A stretch of 64,000 nt of DNA from Pimelobacter simplex (GTDB lineage: Bacteria > Actinomycetota > Actinomycetes > Propionibacteriales > Nocardioidaceae): the NCBI RefSeq assembly GCF_024662235.1, contig NZ_CP096276.1:2790001-2854000 (forward strand), given 5' to 3'. Position 1 is the first letter of the stretch; each line of letters opens with the position of its first letter. Below, piece by piece: positions 59,719 to 64,000 of this stretch. Made by a program: the position numbers and the translations under genes. The notes beneath the pieces were generated by a model. The model had not been told where the DNA came from. It saw only the letters and a list, made by a program, of their open reading frames with translations, and made no database searches.

Positions 59719-60219
59719 CTATCCCGCGGCCGCGCGGAGCGCCTCGAGGAGCTCGTCGGCGCTGCGTGCGGCGGGCTTGGGGTGGTGCACGGCCCAGCTG
59801 AGCCGCCCCGCCTTGTCAACGACGTACGACGACCGCTCGGCCGACCCGCCCCGCTCGTCGAAGACCCCGTAGGCCCGGGCCACCTCGCCGTGCGGCCAGA
59901 AGTCGCTGAGCAGCGGGAAGTTGAGCCCGTCGGCGTCGCTGAACGCCCGCAGCGCGTAGACCGGGTCGCAGGAGATCGCGAGCACCTCGGTGTCGAAGGT
60001 GAGGAACTCGTCGAGGCGGGTCCGGAAGGCGTTCATCTCACCGGTGCACACGCCGCTGAACGCGAACGGGTAGAAGACCAGGGCGACCGCCTTGACCCCC
60101 CGGTACGACGACAGCGTGGTGTCCTGCCCGAACTGGTCGCGCAGGGTGAAGTCGGGGGCCGGGCCGCCGAGCTCGATGCCCAGCGCGCTGGTGGCCGGTC
60201 CTGCCGCGTCGGGCCTCAC
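59719..60219 (-). CDS. ahpE: AhpE-type 1-Cys peroxiredoxin
   Basis: A 166-residue peroxiredoxin. The peroxidatic Cys lies in YPFAFSGVCTGEMNAFR (P-x3-(S/T)-x2-C pattern), and the downstream part has LLSDFWPHGEVARAYGVF as in M. tuberculosis AhpE. No resolving Cys is seen, so it is the one-Cys type using an outside thiol for recycling. It starts with GTG overlapping the stop of the ligase gene. The neighbourhood (AhpE, DUF3052, aceE) is the same as in mycobacteria. Confidence 0.93.
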   Translation of the reverse strand: MRPDAAGPATSALGIELGGPAPDFTLRDQFGQDTTLSSYRGVKAVALVFYPFAFSGVCTGEMNAFRTRLDEFLTFDTEVLAISCDPVYALRAFSDADGLNFPLLSDFWPHGEVARAYGVFDERGGSAERSSYVVDKAGRLSWAVHHPKPAARSADELLEALRAAAG

Positions 60220-61859
60220 TCGGCAGGCTCGATCGCGGCGAGCTCGCGCTTGAGGACCTTGCCGGTCGCGTTGCGGGGCAGCTCGTCGAGGAACACGATC
60301 TCGCGCGGCACCTTGTAGCGGGCCAGGTTCTGCTTCACCAGGTCCTTCAGCTCGTCGGCGGAGACCGGGTCGGCGTCGGGCACGCGGACCACGAAGGCGC
60401 GCAGGCGCTTGCCGAAGTCGGGGTCGTCGACCCCGATCGCGGCGACCTCGGCGACCCGCTCGTGACCGGCCAGGCAGTCCTCGACCTCCTTGGGGAAGAC
60501 GTTCTCGCCGCCGGAGACGATCATCTCGTCGTCGCGGCCCTCGACGTAGAGGCGGCCCTCGGCGTCGAAGCGGCCCACGTCGCCCGAGGACATCAGGCCG
60601 TCGACCATCTCCTTGCCGCCTCCGCCGGTGTAGCCCTCGATCTGGAGGCTGTTGCCGACGAAGATCCGCCCGGACTCGCCCCGCGGCACCTCGCGGCCCT
60701 CGCCGTCGAGGATCCGGACGACGGTCTGGTGCGGGAGCCGGCCGGCGGTGCCGGGCGCCTTGCGCAGGTCGTCGGGCGAGGCGATCGAGGCCCAGGCGAC
60801 CTCGGTCGAGCCGTAGATCGAGTAGAGGTTCTCGCCGTAGCGGTCCATCCACTGGGTCGGCAGGTCGCCGGGCAGCGCGGAGCCGGACGAGGCGACCGCC
60901 TTGAGCTGCGGCAGCGGGTAGCGGTCGAGGGTCTCGGCGGGCAGCGCCAGGATGCGCTGGAGCATCACCGGGATGACCGCGAAGGAGTCGCACTGCTCGT
61001 CGCGCAGCAGGCGCAGCGCGTCCTCGGGGTCGAACTTGCGGGTCAGCACGAGCGTGGTGCCGAGCATCATCGAGAGCTGGTAGTGCGCGAAGCCCCAGGT
61101 GTGGAACAGCGGCGCCGCGACGTGGCAGCGCCAGCCGCTGCGCAGCGGCATCCGGGACAGCAGCGAGATCGCCGCGGGCAGGCCGCCCTGGGGGCGGGGC
61201 GCGCCCTTGGGGGTACCGGTGGTGCCCGAGGTCAGGATGATCGTGCGGCCCTTGGCGGACGGCGGCGCGAGGTCGTCGGTGCGCCCGGCCGCGAGCCCGG
61301 CGCCGATGATCCCCTCGAGGCTGTCGGCCCCCGCCTCGCCGTCGGTCCAGCCGAGCACCCGGTCGGCGATGTCGGCCCCGGCGAGCAGCCCGGTGAACTC
61401 CTCGTCGTGGATGACCACGCGCGGCTTCTCCCGGGTCAGCACGTCGGCCAGCTGCGGGCCGGCGAACGCGGTGTTGAGGTAGAGCACGTCGGCGCCCAGC
61501 TTGCTGATCGCGATCGACGCCTCGATGAACCCGCGGTGGTTGCGGCACATCACCGCGACCCCGTCGCCGGGCGCGACGCCCCGGGCACGCAGCCCGTGGG
61601 CCAGCGCGTTGGTCCGCGCCTGGAGCTCGCCGAAGGTCAGCGCACCGCGCTCGTCGATGATCGCCGTCTGCTCGGGCATCCGCAGCGCGATCGTCTTGAA
61701 GCCGCCCGCGGGCGTGGTGCTCCACTGCCGCAGGGCGTTGGCCATGCCGGCCAGGACCTGCGGCGAGTAGGGCCGGACGATCCCCGACTCGGTGAGGATC
61801 TTCAGGCTCGTCCTGGCGTCCTTGACCTTGCCGGTGACCCGATCGGCGATGTTACTCAT
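60216..61859 (-). CDS. Fatty-acyl-CoA/AMP ligase, FadD type
   Basis: A 547-residue ANL superfamily member. The P-loop is ILTSGTTGTPKGAPRPQGG, the adenylate motif is YSIYGSTEVAWASI, followed by DVGRFDAEGRLYVEGR, DDEMIVSGGENVFPKEVE and the C-terminal catalytic Lys in RNATGKVLKRELAA. The N-terminal 60 residues resemble FadD2-like ligases of actinobacteria. It probably activates a long-chain or aromatic acid. It is the first gene of the operon with ahpE. Confidence 0.9.
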   Translation of the reverse strand: MSNIADRVTGKVKDARTSLKILTESGIVRPYSPQVLAGMANALRQWSTTPAGGFKTIALRMPEQTAIIDERGALTFGELQARTNALAHGLRARGVAPGDGVAVMCRNHRGFIEASIAISKLGADVLYLNTAFAGPQLADVLTREKPRVVIHDEEFTGLLAGADIADRVLGWTDGEAGADSLEGIIGAGLAAGRTDDLAPPSAKGRTIILTSGTTGTPKGAPRPQGGLPAAISLLSRMPLRSGWRCHVAAPLFHTWGFAHYQLSMMLGTTLVLTRKFDPEDALRLLRDEQCDSFAVIPVMLQRILALPAETLDRYPLPQLKAVASSGSALPGDLPTQWMDRYGENLYSIYGSTEVAWASIASPDDLRKAPGTAGRLPHQTVVRILDGEGREVPRGESGRIFVGNSLQIEGYTGGGGKEMVDGLMSSGDVGRFDAEGRLYVEGRDDEMIVSGGENVFPKEVEDCLAGHERVAEVAAIGVDDPDFGKRLRAFVVRVPDADPVSADELKDLVKQNLARYKVPREIVFLDELPRNATGKVLKRELAAIEPAE

Positions 61860-61878
61860 GAGTTCAGTCTAGAGGGGG

Positions 61879-62307
61879 TCAGGCGATCGACTTCGGGGCG
61901 ACCAGCCGGGTCGCCGCCCAGTCCTTGCTGACCGTGGCCGCGGTGGTCTGGGCCAGGCCGGCGACCGGAGCCGCCTCGGCGATGTCCGCGGCGTCGACCG
62001 CCCCGGGTCGCCCGATCTTGGGCGTGAGCAGCCAGATGACCCCGCCGCCGACCAGGTCGGTCAGCGCGTCGACGAGTCCGTCGACCAGGTCGCCGTCGTC
62101 CTCGCGCCACCAGAGCAGCACGGCGTCGACGACATTGCCGTAGTCACCGTCGACCATGTCCCCGTCGATCGCGTCCTCGAGCGCGACCCGCAAGGCGTCG
62201 TCGGTGTCGTTGTCCCAGCCGAGTTCCTGGACCACCATGCCCGGCTTGAGGCCCATCCGCTCGGCGGGTCCGGTCGGGGTGGTGCCGCCAGGGGCGGTCG
62301 AAGTCAC
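61879..62307 (-). CDS. DUF3052 family protein
   Basis: A 142-residue protein of the DUF3052 family, found next to aceE in many actinobacteria (Rv2239c type); its role is not known. Typical are LKPGMVVQELGWDNDTD, the acidic ALEDAIDGDMVD and VDAVLLWWREDDGDL. The GTG at 62307 has GGAGG 7 bases upstream; the longer frame above it is unlikely. It is divergent from aceE, with 164 bases between the starts. Confidence 0.92.
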   Translation of the reverse strand: MTSTAPGGTTPTGPAERMGLKPGMVVQELGWDNDTDDALRVALEDAIDGDMVDGDYGNVVDAVLLWWREDDGDLVDGLVDALTDLVGGGVIWLLTPKIGRPGAVDAADIAEAAPVAGLAQTTAATVSKDWAATRLVAPKSIA

Positions 62308-62471
62308 GGTGAGTCCTCCAGTGGTTCGGGGTACGACGACGGTCCCGCGAACGTGCGGGTTGGGGAGTAGTCCAGCGGAGTCAGGTACCCAGGCGCAACC
62401 CTCTGGCACTCCGAGCCCTCTCCGCGACCGTACTCATGGGTAGATTTTCAGCCCTGGAGCGAGGTGCAACG

Positions 62472-64000
62472 ATGGGCAGCGTGACCTCCGACACGAACTC
62501 CGGTGGCCCCACCCCGGCCGCCCGCGCAGGTTCGGCACCCTCGGTCATCCATGAGGGCCTGCCCACCCAGCTTCCCGACATCGACCCGGACGAGACCCAG
62601 GACTGGATCGACTCGTTCAACGCGCTCATCGACGAGCGCGGCCGCGAGCGCGCCCGCTACGTGATGCTGCGCCTGCTGGAGCGGGCCCGGGAGGCCCAGG
62701 TCGGCGTCCCGGCGCTGCGCAGCACGGACTACATCAACACGATCCCGCCCGAGCGCGAGCCGTGGTTCCCCGGCGACGAGGACGTCGAGCGCCGGATCCG
62801 GGCGTTCATCCGCTGGAACGCCGCGGTGATGGTCTCCAGCGCCAACCGCAAGGGACTCGAGGTCGGCGGGCACATCGCCACCTACCAGTCGAGCGCCAGC
62901 CTCTACGAGGTCGGCTTCAACCACTTCTTCCGTGGCAAGGAGCACCCCGGCGGCGGCGACCAGATCTTCATCCAGGGCCACGCCTCCCCCGGCATCTACG
63001 CCCGGGCCTACCTCGAGGGCCGGCTCTCCGAGGAGCAGCTGTTCCGCTTTCGCCAGGAGGTCCAGCACGGCAAGGGCGCCGGCCTGTCGTCGTACCCGCA
63101 CCCGCGGCTGATGCCGGACTTCTGGGAGTTCCCGACGGTCTCGATGGGCCTGACCGGCATCAACTCGATCTACCAGGCGCGGTTCAACCGCTACCTGCAC
63201 AACCGCGGCATCAAGGACACCGCCGCGCAGCACGTCTGGGCGTTCCTGGGCGACGGCGAGATGGCCGAGCCCGAGTCGCTCGGCGCGATCCGGATCGCGG
63301 CCCGCGAGGAGCTCGACAACCTCACCTGGGTGATCAACTGCAACCTGCAGCAGCTCGACGGCCCGGTCACGGGCAACGGCAAGATCATCCAGGAGCTCGA
63401 GGCCAACTTCCGCGGCGCCGGCTGGAACGTCATCAAGGTCGTCTGGGGCCGTGAGTGGGACGCCCTGCTCGCCCGCGACGTCGACGGCGTGCTCGTCAAC
63501 CAGATGAACTCCACCCCCGACGGCGCGTTCCAGACCTTCTCGGTCGAGGACGGCGCCTACACCCGCGAGCACTTCTTCGGCCCGGACCCGCGGCTGCGGG
63601 CGATGGTCGAGCACATGAGCGACCGGCAGATCGAGAAGCTGCCCCGCGGCGGCCACGACTACCGCAAGGTCTACGCCGCGTTCGACGCCGCGACCAAGCA
63701 CGTCGGGCAGCCGACCGTGATCCTGGCGCACACCGTCAAGGGCTGGACGATCGACGCCCTCGAGGGCAAGAACGCCACCCACCAGATGAAGAAGCTGACC
63801 CAGGACGACCTGAAGAAGTTCCGCGACCGGCTCTACCTGCCGATCAGCGACCGCGACCTCGAGACGGCGTACGACGCCACGGGCGCGGCGCCGTTCTTCC
63901 ACCCGGGCGCGGACTCGCCGGAGATCGAGTACATGATGGAGCGGCGGCGCCAGCTCGGCGGCTCGCTCCCCCAGCGCGTCGACCGCTCGACGATGCTGAC
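62472..64000 (+). CDS. aceE: Pyruvate dehydrogenase E1, homodimeric type (cut by window edge)
   Basis: The first 509 residues of AceE, the thiamine-diphosphate enzyme that decarboxylates pyruvate in the pyruvate dehydrogenase complex. The features seen are [60 protein letters not shown], the TPP motif [10 protein letters not shown] with [11 protein letters not shown], and [11 protein letters not shown]. It starts at the ATG 62472, with GGAGCGAGG upstream. The rest lies beyond the right edge. DUF3052 is divergent. Confidence 0.97.
   Translation, partial: MGSVTSDTNSGGPTPAARAGSAPSVIHEGLPTQLPDIDPDETQDWIDSFNALIDERGRERARYVMLRLLERAREAQVGVPALRSTDYINTIPPEREPWFPGDEDVERRIRAFIRWNAAVMVSSANRKGLEVGGHIATYQSSASLYEVGFNHFFRGKEHPGGGDQIFIQGHASPGIYARAYLEGRLSEEQLFRFRQEVQHGKGAGLSSYPHPRLMPDFWEFPTVSMGLTGINSIYQARFNRYLHNRGIKDTAAQHVWAFLGDGEMAEPESLGAIRIAAREELDNLTWVINCNLQQLDGPVTGNGKIIQELEANFRGAGWNVIKVVWGREWDALLARDVDGVLVNQMNSTPDGAFQTFSVEDGAYTREHFFGPDPRLRAMVEHMSDRQIEKLPRGGHDYRKVYAAFDAATKHVGQPTVILAHTVKGWTIDALEGKNATHQMKKLTQDDLKKFRDRLYLPISDRDLETAYDATGAAPFFHPGADSPEIEYMMERRRQLGGSLPQRVDRSTML

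Overview
The window is a high-GC actinobacterial chromosome segment, most like Nocardioides or a close relative of the Nocardioidaceae. This rests on roughly 70 percent GC or more, many GTG starts, stop/start overlaps of the GTGA or ATGA type, and actinobacterial families (DUF3052, DUF6318, DUF1707-like, GPP34, CGNR). The gene order also resembles a Mycobacterium tuberculosis block: RNase H/phosphatase, zinc ribbon and Nif3 on one side, AhpE, DUF3052 and aceE on the other. I see no insertion sequence, prophage or CRISPR array.

Left part (1-15.7 kb). The N-terminal half of the primary sigma factor runs off the left edge. After it come a DNA-repair glycosylase, an MFS exporter, a TetR regulator divergent from an SDR/old-yellow-enzyme pair, RNase P RNA, a lone ApeA-like HEPN protein (candidate phage defence), a rifamycin ADP-ribosyltransferase, a guanidine-III riboswitch driving a guanidinium exporter, a GH95 glycosidase whose Tat signal lies in another frame, and a cold-shock gene with a structured leader.

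Middle (15.7-50.7 kb). This is nearly a complete aerobic cobalamin pathway in blocks. cobT-cobS and cobU come first. A large plus-strand operon cobG-H-IJ-L-M-chlID-bluB-cobO-cobB-cobC follows a cobalamin riboswitch. cbtB-cbtA-cobD follows a second riboswitch and is translationally coupled to a two-component system. A minus-strand operon cobN-cobF-ferredoxin-cobQ-cobK follows a third riboswitch. CobG is short and lacks the Fe-S/siroheme half. The CobI-CobJ fusion joint carries three DNA palindromes. An RNase H-phosphatase fusion is a candidate alpha-ribazole phosphatase. No cobA (uroporphyrinogen methyltransferase) is in the window.

Right part (50.7-64 kb). An acyl-CoA synthetase is followed by a module that looks new to me: an Asp-rich membrane or secreted protein, a histidine kinase, a response regulator, a Ser/Thr kinase with a DLS in place of DFG, and an Arg/Asp/Thr-rich exported protein. 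The first and last of these promoters share the operator ATGAGAG-N2-CTCTCAT. Then come a CGNR regulator divergent from an MFS transporter whose 3' end runs antisense through a tRNA-Val gene, AhpE peroxiredoxin, a FadD-type ligase, DUF3052, and the start of pyruvate dehydrogenase E1 (aceE), cut by the right edge.
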